A stretch of 64,000 bases of DNA from Acidobacteriota bacterium (GTDB lineage: Bacteria; Acidobacteriota; Blastocatellia; RBC074), in assembly GCA_016715865.1 (NCBI GenBank), contig JADJXM010000003.1, forward strand, positions 296,001-360,000, given 5' to 3'. The notes under the pieces were generated by a model. The model was not told the origin of the DNA, searched no databases, and saw only the letters and a list, made by a program, of their open reading frames with translations. Below are positions 16,678-32,668 of this stretch, one piece after another. Position numbers and translations under genes: made by a program. Position 1 is the first letter of the stretch. Each line of letters opens with the position of its first letter.

Positions 16678-17057
16678 TTGATGTTACGCAGAGACAATGT
16701 TCGGAAACTGCTTGACTTGTCCCGAACCCGCGAAGCGGGTGGGCAGAATAGAGCCCGGGGTGAAGCGAGGCCGTCAGGCCGAGCGAAACCCCGGGTATTG
16801 GTATCATCATTTCAGCAAGCCCATGAAATGGGCGGCAGATTTCTCGATCATGCCTGACTCTTCCGCACAGGCTATCGCCCACTTCGTGGGCTTGTCAATT
16901 TTGCTGGAACGGGACCCGGGGTTTCGCTCGGCCTGGCGGCCTCGCTCCACCCCGGGCTCTATTCTTTCGCCTGCGTTGCAGGCTCACAGAACAATATGCC
17001 TGAGCAACCTCAAAATTTGTCAAAACGATTTTAAAGGACTCTTCCGCGTAACATCAG
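16678..17057. mobile_element. Foldback/MITE-like element, complete copy (380 bp)
   Basis: A non-coding element bounded by terminal inverted repeats (TTGATGTTACGCAGA on the left, its near-complement TCCGCGTAACATCAG on the right) and flanked by the direct repeat TTACTTA (16671-16677 and 17058-17064), a 7-bp target duplication. Inside are nested inverted repeats: a roughly 52-bp pair around 16745-16796 and 16915-16966, plus a pair of short hairpins (GCCCATGAAATGGGC and GCCCACTTCGTGGGC). Almost the whole element can fold back on itself. A near-identical copy is at 62605-62986. It fills the gap between the TIG gene and thiG, and its right duplication contains the thiG stop codon. Confidence 0.85.
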
Positions 17058-17834
17058 TTACTTAATGATTCCCGACATAGGGCTGCTGGCGCTGGCATAA
17101 AGACGCACTGGCATGCGGCCTGCAAGATAAGCGAGCCGGCCAGCCCGCACGGACAGACGCATAGCTTCAGCCATATCGCCCGGACATTCGGCCTCGGCGA
17201 TTGCCGTATTCATGAGCAATCCGTCAATCCCCAGTTCCATCGCAAAACAGGCATCCGATGCAGTCCCGACTCCGGCATCGACGATGATCGGAACTTCTGT
17301 GATCTGTTCGCGCATGATCCTCAGATTGTTCGGATTCTGAATCCCAAGACCCGACCCGATCGGAGCAGCAAGAGGCATGACGGCCGATGCCCCGGCATCG
17401 ATCAGTTTTTTAGCCATGATCAGATCGTCTCCGAAATAGGGCAGAACGGTGAAGCCCTCGCGAACCAGAGTCCTGGTCGCTTCGAGTGTCGCCTCGTTAT
17501 CGGGAAAGAGCGTCTTCTGATCACCGATCACTTCGACCTTGACCCAATCCGACAAACCTACCTCTCGAGCCAGCATCGCGGTTCTCACCGCATCGTCCGC
17601 CGAATAACACCCGGCAGTGTTAGGCAGTATCGTGAACTTCTTGAGATCGATGTAATCCAGCAGAGACGGTTGCGAACGATCGGTGATGTTCACGCGCCTG
17701 ACCGCAACCGTGATCATTTCGGCCCCGCTGCGCTCGAACGCTTCGACCATCTCTTCATTCGATCGATACTTTCCAGTGCCGATGATCAACCGCGAACTGA
17801 ATTCACGACCCGCGATGATTAGTTTTGTGTCCAT
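17058..17834 (-). CDS. thiG: Thiazole synthase
   Basis: Forms the thiazole phosphate of thiamine from deoxyxylulose phosphate, dehydroglycine and ThiS thiocarboxylate. The 258 residues are the normal length. Clear family stretches are SRLIIGTGKYRS at the start, TVAVRRVN near 44, LPNTAGCYSADDAVRTA near 71, the KVEVIGD catalytic lysine region near 99, and the phosphate-binding end DAGVGTASDA and LMNTAIA. No other thi gene is in the window. The stop codon TAA lies in the 7-bp duplication created by the adjacent foldback element. The start is preceded by AAGGAATT. Confidence 0.96.
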   Translation of the reverse strand: MDTKLIIAGREFSSRLIIGTGKYRSNEEMVEAFERSGAEMITVAVRRVNITDRSQPSLLDYIDLKKFTILPNTAGCYSADDAVRTAMLAREVGLSDWVKVEVIGDQKTLFPDNEATLEATRTLVREGFTVLPYFGDDLIMAKKLIDAGASAVMPLAAPIGSGLGIQNPNNLRIMREQITEVPIIVDAGVGTASDACFAMELGIDGLLMNTAIAEAECPGDMAEAMRLSVRAGRLAYLAGRMPVRLYASASSPMSGIIK

Positions 17835-17845
17835 GGTTTAATTCC

Positions 17846-18517
<672 letters not shown>

Positions 18518-18549
18518 GGTTCAGACTCCTGTTCAGTAGAGAGTTGGGC

Positions 18550-19599
18550 TCATTTGAAGAGCGATTCGACGCGTGGGCGAATGGTGGAATCGATGCCGGC
18601 ATCAGTAGTGTCTGACGGCAGTCCTTTGATCAGATTCCAGCGTTCGACGTGCTCGATCGCAGCTCCGGGCGTCAGGCGCCGCATCGGTCCGAGGGATTCC
18701 ACTTCCAGAAAATCCCTGTTGGTGAACGTTTCGAAGTTGCTTCCGCCGTCAGTGTAAGTCTGCCCTTCAAGGTATTCAATTTGTTTGACGAAGAGGGTTC
18801 CGCTGTTGAGATAACCGATCCATCCCATTTTATGCGCCAGCCCGAGTTTCGTCGGTTTCCTGGCATTCCGATCATGCGAGAGTGTGATATAGCGGGTGCC
18901 GAAGCGCCAGCGCGGATCGGCCAGATCGGTGAAAGGCCAGACGACAATCGTCTGGTTTGGGACGAACCCTCTGTAATCAGGCTTTTCGCCGGGTTCAAGC
19001 GAGCCGGGGTGGCTGATCTTTTCAGGCAACGGGATGATCGCTGTTCCTCCAGGAGCCATGACAGACAACGCCCACGGAGCAAGTTCCACTTCCCACAGGT
19101 TCAGGTTCTTCAGTCGATGCAGGACCGTCACGCCGGTCCCCTCTTCGCTCAGTGTGATGTCGATCTCTTTCTGAATTCCGGTAATCGATTCGACCGGTTG
19201 AATCAGGCGGATGGATGACTCGCTCAGCTTTTCAAACAAGACCGGCGTGTTGTCGAGCGCATAGGTCCGCTTCACATCTTCCGGCGCATGCCACAACCGG
19301 TGGCCACCTCGAATCTGCCAGCTCTGTTCGCCGGATTTTCCGATCTGCTCGTCGAACTCCTTGAAGACATTCGATTCGCCAATGTATCCGTAGCGAATGA
19401 TGCGCGGTCCTACATCGAGCGTGACAATCAATTCGACCGTGCCGTTCGAGATCTTCAGATTATGCTTCCATCCCTTGTATTCAGTCTGTTGAATGGTCGT
19501 TTTCATCGTGCTACCGAGCCCATGATTTAAACTAAATCCGGATGCGGCCACGATCAGCACAGCCAATAAGGCAGGATGCCGAGACTTGATTCTGGACAT
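18550..19599 (-). CDS. Secreted DUF4380-like protein (mutarotase-like fold likely)
   Basis: A 349-residue protein with a signal peptide (about residues 1-29) followed by a beta-rich domain: KGWKHNLKISNGTVELIVTL, VGPRIIRYGYIG, WQIRGGHRLWHAPED and HRLKNLNLWEVELAPWALSVM. The phrases GPRI and GGHRLWHAPE are typical of DUF4380, which resembles aldose-epimerase/galactose-mutarotase superfamily proteins acting on carbohydrates. The substrate is unknown. It stands alone upstream of DUF4287 on the same strand. Confidence 0.7.
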   Translation of the reverse strand: MSRIKSRHPALLAVLIVAASGFSLNHGLGSTMKTTIQQTEYKGWKHNLKISNGTVELIVTLDVGPRIIRYGYIGESNVFKEFDEQIGKSGEQSWQIRGGHRLWHAPEDVKRTYALDNTPVLFEKLSESSIRLIQPVESITGIQKEIDITLSEEGTGVTVLHRLKNLNLWEVELAPWALSVMAPGGTAIIPLPEKISHPGSLEPGEKPDYRGFVPNQTIVVWPFTDLADPRWRFGTRYITLSHDRNARKPTKLGLAHKMGWIGYLNSGTLFVKQIEYLEGQTYTDGGSNFETFTNRDFLEVESLGPMRRLTPGAAIEHVERWNLIKGLPSDTTDAGIDSTIRPRVESLFK

Positions 19600-19704
19600 T
19601 TGGCGCCCTCCCGACTTGTAAGATTGGGTTTCAATTGAAAAGCGTTCTAACTATAGCGGGAAAAAGCGGGGACAGGCAACAGGGGTTCGGTATCGCAGGA
19701 TGAA

Positions 19705-21126
19705 TCAGTTGCCACCTGCGATCATCCCCCGCGCAAGGGCAGGGCCAATCTGACAATGGCCGGCACGGCTCGAAAAACTACCGGCTTTCGCCCTCTGATC
19801 GAGAGCGAATAATTTATTTAAATCAGTGCCACGAACGGCGTCGCCGAGATCCTGCCTTGTGGACATGGCGAATCCATCGGTCTCTGAGCGCAGCAGGTTT
19901 CCGTGCGTCGCGCGCATCTCTGCGAAGATGCTCAGGAAAGGGCTGCCGAGCAGGTATCCGTCCTTGTAGCTGACGATCACATCCGCGGGGTTATCGACAT
20001 AGAAGTTGAATCCGCCGAATATTCTCCTCAGAGGATCAGTGTAGCGATGCGATTTTGTCGCCTGCCACCAGTCATCTTCACCGGCAAATCCATCGGGATC
20101 AAGAACACCGCTGTCGCGCAATGAATCGACGATATCACGCAACTGCAACGGGTCTCCGCCGAGATCGCGATATGCAAAGCGATTCTCCCGGCGCAAAATC
20201 ATCGCTCTGCCGCGACTGCTGACCAGTTGGATGCTCACAGCGCTTTCCGAATAGACTGCAAAATCCACGCCTTCGACGGCCGAGCAGGTTTCGGCCAAAC
20301 CCTCGCGATTTTCAGGCGACGTGAACAATTCCGAGGACCCGACCAGCCCGTATTTCGGCAGGACTACGCTTCTCTCATCGACCAGAGACTTGACCGTTTT
20401 GAGGCCTGAGTTTTTGATTGCATCGTTCAGTTTGACATGCCTGTACGTATCGAAGTGATTGCCGTGATCGGAGAACATCTCGACTTCAAGCCGCCCACCC
20501 GATTCCGTGATCATCTCTTCGATCGTTCGATCGAGGGTAAGCAGAAACGATTTGAGCGGCCATTCGCCACCGAGGTGAGCCAGCGAATCGGTCTCTCCGA
20601 TGTATCCGACAAATAAGGGCGCGTCGGAGCGAAGGAAAGCATCCTTGAATTCAGTCAGATCCAGTTGAGCCAGTAACATGGCGCCTGCCGGAGCAGCGAT
20701 ATAACCGAGCGCTCCCTTGAATGCCGGCGCGTGATAATCGAACGTCTCCCTGAAGGTGCCTCGGATAAACGATCTTCCGATCAGACGGTCCTGTATGTTC
20801 CCACGCAGGCGGTTCGACTCTCTGTCGAAATAATGATCTTCATAACCCGCTGCGGATTCTGACTGAAGAATTTCGATCATGGCCGGATTGGTGAGAGAAG
20901 GAAAGGTCGAGATCATGCGGGCCGGTCGGCGAAAAGACCGGAAAGCGCCTTCAGCCTTCAGTTCATTGATCGTCTGCCACGGCACGCCGTCGAGCACAAG
21001 CACAAGCCGGCGCGGACTTGTAATCGAGCCGGCCGTGGAATGTCGCCAGAGCGATGCGACCGGCAGAATTGTGCAACATATTAATAGATAGAGCGGTAAA
21101 ACAAGCCTCGCCCAACCCAGCAACAT
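19705..21126 (-). CDS. Alkaline-phosphatase-superfamily protein, membrane-anchored
   Basis: A 473-residue protein with an N-terminal hydrophobic segment (about 5-25) and the alkaline phosphatase/phosphodiesterase fold outside the membrane. Metal-site elements can be seen in order: LVLVLDGVPW near residue 40 (first Asp), TFPSLTNPAM near 74 (nucleophile Thr or Ser region), GETDSLAHLGG near 177 and EMFSDHGNHF near 217. It therefore belongs with type I phosphodiesterases or nucleotide pyrophosphatases, but the specific substrate cannot be told. The upstream region carries an AT-rich inverted repeat and a REP pair. Confidence 0.72.
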   Translation of the reverse strand: MLLGWARLVLPLYLLICCTILPVASLWRHSTAGSITSPRRLVLVLDGVPWQTINELKAEGAFRSFRRPARMISTFPSLTNPAMIEILQSESAAGYEDHYFDRESNRLRGNIQDRLIGRSFIRGTFRETFDYHAPAFKGALGYIAAPAGAMLLAQLDLTEFKDAFLRSDAPLFVGYIGETDSLAHLGGEWPLKSFLLTLDRTIEEMITESGGRLEVEMFSDHGNHFDTYRHVKLNDAIKNSGLKTVKSLVDERSVVLPKYGLVGSSELFTSPENREGLAETCSAVEGVDFAVYSESAVSIQLVSSRGRAMILRRENRFAYRDLGGDPLQLRDIVDSLRDSGVLDPDGFAGEDDWWQATKSHRYTDPLRRIFGGFNFYVDNPADVIVSYKDGYLLGSPFLSIFAEMRATHGNLLRSETDGFAMSTRQDLGDAVRGTDLNKLFALDQRAKAGSFSSRAGHCQIGPALARGMIAGGN

Positions 21127-21456
21127 CAGAAATCCTCGAAAAATTCCTGCACCAGGCCCCCTGGTAAGCGCAGCAGCCTGCTCGAGGCGCCTGGTACAGG
21201 TGCAGTTATCTCAACGGTTCTGCATGTGATAAGTGCAAGCCTGATGCCACAGGCCGATAAGATATTGTAATCCCTGCAAATACAATATTTTACCAGGAAA
21301 GATGTATTTCCCTCGTGAGGGTCGGGATGCAATGATAATCCGCCATCTGTCGCCTTTGTATGGCCGGAACGCCGACCTCCGGTCGGCAGGTGCGTTCCAT
21401 TTCAGCCAGATTATTTGTTTATTCAAACATGCCGACCGGAGGTCGGCGTTCCGGCA
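21127..21456. other. 330-bp spacer upstream of the phosphodiesterase gene
   Basis: No gene is seen. It contains a short perfect inverted repeat ATATTGTA (21262-21269) / TACAATAT (21281-21288) with an 11-bp loop, a possible operator for the leftward gene, and the family-3 REP pair at its right end. Confidence 0.6.
21363..21455. repeat. REP/BIME-like inverted repeat, family 3
   Basis: Arms 21363-21388 and 21430-21455 are a perfect 26-bp inverted repeat with a 41-bp loop. Each arm contains the smaller palindrome GCCGACC-TCC-GGTCGGC. The repeat begins directly after the stop codon of the NtrC-type regulator. A diverged single arm of the same family is found at 49517-49539. Confidence 0.88.
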
Positions 21457-22875
21457 TCATTGATCATCATCAGAGACATACCGCCGGCTGAGGCCGAGGT
21501 CTTTCAGTTTCTGCTGCAGGCTCTGGCGATGCATGCCGACTCGTTCAGCCGCACGGGTCACATTTCCGCCTGTCTCGAGCAGAACGCGTTCGATATACGC
21601 CCGCTCGAATTCTCTTCGCGCAGCGCGGAAGTCGTTCAGAAATGGGACATCCAACCTGCCATCCGATTCAGGTTGAGCGGCGACGGCTTTTGATGATCGC
21701 AGCTCTGCGGGAAGATCTTTTGCCCTTAGCGCCTCGGATTCGGCGAGCACCGCGCCGCGCTCGATCGTATTGCGCAGCTCCCTGACATTACCAGGCCAGT
21801 TGTAGTCGACCAGCAGCTTGAGCGCGTCCTGTCCGATCCGATTGCATTTGAGGTGAAATTTGGAGGCATATGCCTCAAGAAAATGTTCAGCCAGCAGCGG
21901 TATATCTTCGCGCCGTTCCCGCAGCGGCGGCAGATCGATCTGCACGACGCGGAGTCTGTATAACAGGTCGGAGCGAAATTTTTCGGCTGAAACCGCAGCC
22001 ACCAGATCGCGGTTGGTCGCGCTGATGATACGGACGTCAACAGGAAGCAGCTGAGAGCCTCCAATCCGCTCGATGGTGCGTTCCTCAAGCACACGCAGCA
22101 ATTTGGCCTGCGTGTTGAGGCTCATATCGCCAATCTCATCCAGAAAGATAGTGCCCCCGTTGGCCATCTCGAACTTACCCTTTCGCTGTCCGGCGGCCCC
22201 GGTGAAGGCTCCTCTCTCGTGACCGAAAAGCTCGGATTCGATCAGCTCGGACGGCAAGGCTGCGCAGTTCATGGCAACGAATGTTCCCCGTCTCGGGTCG
22301 TGCTCACGCTTTGCGCTCTGATCGTGAATGGCTCGAGCGACCAGCTCCTTGCCGGTACCCGATTCGCCATGAATCAGAACGGTCACATCGGTCGCCGCAA
22401 CCCGCGCGATAGTGTCGTACAGGCTTCGCATCGCTGCGCCCGAACCCAGCAGATCACCGAAACCGCGCGCATCTTTGAGCTCGGCGCGCAGCCGCTCGTT
22501 CTCGCGTTTCAGGACAGCGGCGCCGATTGCGTTTTTGACGACCAGTCGCAGTTCATCAAGCTCGAAGGGCTTCGCCAGATAATCATAGGCGCCGGCCTTG
22601 ATCGCATCGACGGCAGTTCGCTCCGATCCGTGCGCCGTGATCATGACAACCGGCGGAGCCCACCCCGTCCCCGCCAGTTCGCGAAGATAATCGAGACCAC
22701 TCGTTCCCGGCAGATTGATATCCAGCAGGATCAGGTCGGGCGACTGGCCGGCCACGACAGTCCGGGCCTCTTCGACGCTGGCCGCTTCACGAATGTCGTA
22801 GCCACTCAGCGCGCGCCGGATGCCATAACGGGCCGGTTCTTCATCATCCACAATCAGGATTTTTGGATTTTCCAT
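21457..22875 (-). CDS. NtrC-family sigma-54-dependent response regulator
   Basis: A DNA-binding enhancer protein that activates sigma-54 promoters when phosphorylated. I take the ATG at 22875 (472 aa) because AGGA stands six bases before it; an ATG 15 bases upstream is possible. The receiver domain has the acidic pair D10-D11 and phosphoacceptor Asp52. The AAA+ domain has the Walker A GESGTGKE near 165 and the sigma-54 contact loop GAFTGA near 215, with EIGDMSLNTQAKLLRVL after it. The C-terminus is a Fis-type helix-turn-helix (GGNVTRAAERVGMHRQSLQ). It is paired with the kinase gene upstream. No target promoter was identified. Confidence 0.94.
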   Translation of the reverse strand: MENPKILIVDDEEPARYGIRRALSGYDIREAASVEEARTVVAGQSPDLILLDINLPGTSGLDYLRELAGTGWAPPVVMITAHGSERTAVDAIKAGAYDYLAKPFELDELRLVVKNAIGAAVLKRENERLRAELKDARGFGDLLGSGAAMRSLYDTIARVAATDVTVLIHGESGTGKELVARAIHDQSAKREHDPRRGTFVAMNCAALPSELIESELFGHERGAFTGAAGQRKGKFEMANGGTIFLDEIGDMSLNTQAKLLRVLEERTIERIGGSQLLPVDVRIISATNRDLVAAVSAEKFRSDLLYRLRVVQIDLPPLRERREDIPLLAEHFLEAYASKFHLKCNRIGQDALKLLVDYNWPGNVRELRNTIERGAVLAESEALRAKDLPAELRSSKAVAAQPESDGRLDVPFLNDFRAARREFERAYIERVLLETGGNVTRAAERVGMHRQSLQQKLKDLGLSRRYVSDDDQ

Positions 22876-22941
22876 ACCAGATCCTGCCATTTGATCTTAT
22901 TTTGTAACTGCTCAGCCCTCAGAGCAAAAAGAGATTAAACA

Positions 22942-22966
22942 CCAAGGCGTCAGGATGGCGCCTTGG
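22942..22966 (-). terminator. Hairpin between kinase and regulator genes
   Basis: CCAAGGCG and CGCCTTGG form an 8-bp stem with a 9-base loop between the two genes. On the minus strand a T-rich stretch follows (TTTAATCTCTTTTT). It could act as a leaky intercistronic terminator or protect mRNA. Confidence 0.4.
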
Positions 22967-22970
22967 CGTA

Positions 22971-25070
<2,100 letters not shown>

Positions 25071-25075
25071 GGGTC

Positions 25076-25238
25076 AGTAGAAAGTAGAAGTAACAGCTCA
25101 GCCCCTGAAGGCGAATATGGAGTGCGGCGGCCCGGCGCCGCTTTTGTAATACTTTCAGCTGCTGACAAAATTGAATACCAAAGCGGCGCCGGGCCGCCGC
25201 ACTCCATATTCGCCTTCAACAAGTAGAAAGTAAAAAGC
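25076..25238. repeat. REP-like 38-bp inverted repeat (family 2) flanked by heptamer fragments
   Basis: Arms 25107-25144 and 25180-25217 are a perfect 38-bp inverted repeat (core GGAGTGCGGCGGCCCGGCGC) with a 35-bp loop. Short GTAGAAA-type pieces in the same orientation stand on both sides (25076-25091 and 25219-25238). It fills most of the gap between the actin-like gene and the kinase. A second copy of the arms is at 36671-36773. Confidence 0.9.
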
Positions 25239-25335
25239 CAAGGATCCTTATTGCAGCAATGTCACATAATAAAGAAAGGATGAAGAATGAACCATCCGGA
25301 ACATCCTTCATCCTTCTTAAACCTGAAGTGATAGT

Positions 25336-26381
<1,046 letters not shown>

Positions 26382-26428
26382 ATTCGAAAAAAGTATCTTT
26401 GAAAAAGATCCAGCCGGCGGAGGCGGGT

Positions 26429-27976
<1,548 letters not shown>

Positions 27977-28013
27977 CTCTTCTCAGACGCTATGCTGCCT
28001 GGCCGGCAGATAG

Positions 28014-29708
<1,695 letters not shown>

Positions 29709-30419
29709 TCAAAGCCGCGTCAGGAGCAATCGGCCCTGGTGTTCTTCCTCAGCCAGAAACTGTTTGAGACGCGGTATGTTGGGCCGGATATCGCCTCGCT
29801 TATAATCAATCAGCTTCTGTTGTCTGAACTCGATCATCATGCCGGTGACGACTTCGCGGGTTGAGCCGATAAGTTCGGCGAGTTCTTCGTGGGTCAGCCT
29901 GATGCTGATTTCGCCGCCCCGCAGAGCCTCCTTCGACAGCTCAAGCAGGATGCGCGCCAGTCGGCGATGATTATTGTCAAAGACCAGCGATTCTATTTGC
30001 TGGTTCGACTCCGACAATCTCGTCGCAAGATATTGCATGGTTGAGTGCAGGATGGCCGGATCGCGCCGCGTCGCCTGAAGGAAATCCGCAAGGCGGATGA
30101 CGGCAACTCGAGTCGTGTCGAGAGCGACGGCCTCGTCGCTGCGCCTGCCCTCGGCATCCCCTCCCGCCAGAGCCAGTTCTCCGAAGAGGTCTCCAGGATA
30201 GCGCAAAGATAATATCTTCTGCTGGCCTTCAATCGAAGCGCGAATGACTTTGACGCGGCCCTTGAGAAGAAGATAGAGGCTGGTGGCCGAATCCTCCATC
30301 TTGTAGACAGACATTCCACGCCAGTACGTGCTCTCGATATGCGGCAGGGCCAGCAGATGCGATCCCAGTGGCAGATCATTCGAATTGCCGGCATATTTCA
30401 GTGTTGAAGCCGTCATCAT
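29709..30419 (-). CDS. Crp/Fnr-family transcriptional regulator
   Basis: A 236-residue regulator from the ATG at 30419, chosen because GGGAGAGG stands about 8 bases before it and because upstream codons would run into the anti-sigma gene. The cyclic-nucleotide-type effector domain covers about residues 15-130 (LLLKGRVKVIRAS, YPGDLFGELAL). The C-terminal winged helix has LTHEELAELIGSTREVVTGM. No cysteine cluster for an Fe-S centre is visible, so it is not an Fnr-type oxygen sensor. It is 46 bp downstream of the anti-sigma gene on the same strand, so it may be part of that stress circuit. Confidence 0.9.
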   Translation of the reverse strand: MMTASTLKYAGNSNDLPLGSHLLALPHIESTYWRGMSVYKMEDSATSLYLLLKGRVKVIRASIEGQQKILSLRYPGDLFGELALAGGDAEGRRSDEAVALDTTRVAVIRLADFLQATRRDPAILHSTMQYLATRLSESNQQIESLVFDNNHRRLARILLELSKEALRGGEISIRLTHEELAELIGSTREVVTGMMIEFRQQKLIDYKRGDIRPNIPRLKQFLAEEEHQGRLLLTRL

Positions 30420-30465
30420 ATGGTTGATCCTCTCCCTTCCTTCTCCTGCTCGAATGGCAGTTTCG

Positions 30466-31419
30466 TCAGTAAATCCGGTCCTGCCTGGCGCCGGACAATC
30501 CAGACATGCCGACATGAATGGCGAGCCGGCGTTCGGACTTGCGCAAATGCCCGGCGACAGGAATCGCCAGTCGCTCAAGTAATTGCCTGTTTTGATCATC
30601 TCTCAGATCAGAGACCACCATGACCACGTAGCGTGATGTCAGGCAGGCTCCGAGCGTCAGGCTTTCCCTGCGCTGAAGCTGTAACCCTGCAGGCTCTCCG
30701 TCATCGAGCGGAACCTGACTGAGCTGCAATGCACGCTTATCCCGTTCAGTCACCAGCAACGAAATGGCGTGATCATTTTGCGCATAGACGAGATGGGCAA
30801 ATTTTCGCCCCTTGAACCCGCACAAATGGGCCGTCCGCAGTTCGAGATCCCACGCCCCTGGAGCGGCGATTCGCTCCAGATTCGCGTATGACGGATCGTA
30901 CTGCGCGACTGACGGAGGCATCTCAAACGGCCCGCTCAATTTGAGGAACTTCAGGCCACAGTTCCGGTGATCTCCGATGGCTTCATCGATCAGTGCGGCG
31001 CTCAGCGCGGCTTCGGGCTTGAGCCCTTCCCCAACCGGACCGCGCTCTCTGAGTCCGGTCATCCAGACCGCAACTGCGGCCGTAATGATGATCAGGGCCG
31101 TAACCGCAAGCGCTGCGGGCAAAGCCTGCCGAAGCGTGAAATAATTCCCCAGCTTCTGAATCCAGCCTGTCTCCGGCATCGAGGATCCTTCCGCACGTAA
31201 TAAGACCCGCAGACGATCACATGCTTCTTCGCTCATCTGCTCACGCGAACAGGCACGCTTGAGAACCATACGCATCCTTCGACGCGATGACATTTCAGTG
31301 CGACAACCGGGACACATTTCGGTATGCCTCAGCATCGAATGATTGGTCTCGACCGTCAGTTCCTCGGAAAGGTACGAATCGAGCAGATCCCTGAAATTTC
31401 GACAATCGATCACTTGCAT
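30466..31419 (-). CDS. Putative anti-sigma factor with zinc-finger (zf-HC2) domain
   Basis: A 317-residue membrane protein. The N-terminal anti-sigma domain has the zinc motif His32-x3-Cys36-x2-Cys39 (HTEMCPGC). After about 95 residues there is one transmembrane segment (about 95-120, PAALAVTALIIITAAVAVWM), then a roughly 190-residue outer domain that I do not recognise. It directly follows the ECF sigma gene (55 bp), the usual sigma/anti-sigma arrangement. It should hold the sigma factor inactive until an envelope signal arrives. Confidence 0.82.
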   Translation of the reverse strand: MQVIDCRNFRDLLDSYLSEELTVETNHSMLRHTEMCPGCRTEMSSRRRMRMVLKRACSREQMSEEACDRLRVLLRAEGSSMPETGWIQKLGNYFTLRQALPAALAVTALIIITAAVAVWMTGLRERGPVGEGLKPEAALSAALIDEAIGDHRNCGLKFLKLSGPFEMPPSVAQYDPSYANLERIAAPGAWDLELRTAHLCGFKGRKFAHLVYAQNDHAISLLVTERDKRALQLSQVPLDDGEPAGLQLQRRESLTLGACLTSRYVVMVVSDLRDDQNRQLLERLAIPVAGHLRKSERRLAIHVGMSGLSGARQDRIY

Positions 31420-31474
31420 CTCGTGTGGCGCTTTTCAGCGCTGGTTGCTATCAATTCTCCAATTCATAACCGCG

Positions 31475-32008
31475 TCATTCGGCCACCTGGTAGCCGGCCG
31501 ATCGCGCATATCCGGTCAACTCCATCCGCAGAATCTTTCTCCCGCGATGAAGCCTCGACATGACCGTCCCGAGCGGGATTCCCATGGCTTCGGCTATCTC
31601 TCGATAGGAAAGCTCCTCGACATCGGCCAGCACTACAGGAATCTGATAATCCCTCGGCACACGGTCGAGCGCCGCCAGAACTTCCTCGTCCTCGATATTC
31701 CTGGGCGTCTGCGGATCCCATGCGATCGTTTCGGCGATCGTCTCTTCGACAGGCACAATCTTTAATCGCTCCTGGCGGAGTCCGCTGTAATAGACATTAA
31801 AGAGGATTTTGTACAGCCAGGCCCGCAAATTCGTTCCAGGCTCGAACCGGTGAAATGATCGCCAGCCCTGCAATAATGTCTCCTGCAACAGATCCTCAGC
31901 CTTTGCGCGGTCTCTCGACAGACGCAGCGCGACGCGAAACAACTGGTCTGCATAACCCATCGCTTCGGTCTCGAATGCTTCCAACCGTTCTTTTGAATCC
32001 TGCCGCAT
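31475..32008 (-). CDS. ECF-type RNA polymerase sigma factor
   Basis: A 177-residue sigma factor of the extracytoplasmic-function group. Region 2 covers about residues 20-85 (ADQLFRVALRLSRDRAKAED, LLQETLLQGWRSF, NLRAWLYKILFN). Region 4 covers about 115-165 (LDRVPRDYQIPVVLADVEEL, SYREIAEAMGIPLGTVMSRL, HRGRKILR). I take the ATG at 32008; a TTG one codon upstream is possible. Its partner anti-sigma gene follows. The promoter was not identified; ECF genes are often autoregulated. Confidence 0.93.
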   Translation of the reverse strand: MRQDSKERLEAFETEAMGYADQLFRVALRLSRDRAKAEDLLQETLLQGWRSFHRFEPGTNLRAWLYKILFNVYYSGLRQERLKIVPVEETIAETIAWDPQTPRNIEDEEVLAALDRVPRDYQIPVVLADVEELSYREIAEAMGIPLGTVMSRLHRGRKILRMELTGYARSAGYQVAE

Positions 32009-32195
32009 CAAATCGTATTTACATGCGTCAATATTTAAGCCGATATTTGCATCATCTTTTCCGGCTGTTCCAATGCCGCCACAACAGTTATATAGCCATT
32101 CGCTCCTTTTTTATTTCCGCACCGCATATTTTTTCATTAGCATTCACTTATCTTTCAGGGAAAGTAAAATCATGAGTTGGCAAGTGCCGGGCCGG

Positions 32196-32238
<43 letters not shown>

Positions 32239-32261
32239 TTATAAGAAAATATGGAGGATAG

Positions 32262-32581
<320 letters not shown>

Positions 32582-32668
32582 AAGGGCAGTCCGGCATCCG
32601 TTGAGATAAATTAAATTATTAAATTAAATTAATAGATGCGGCGATCGAAATAATTGGAGTTTTAAGCA

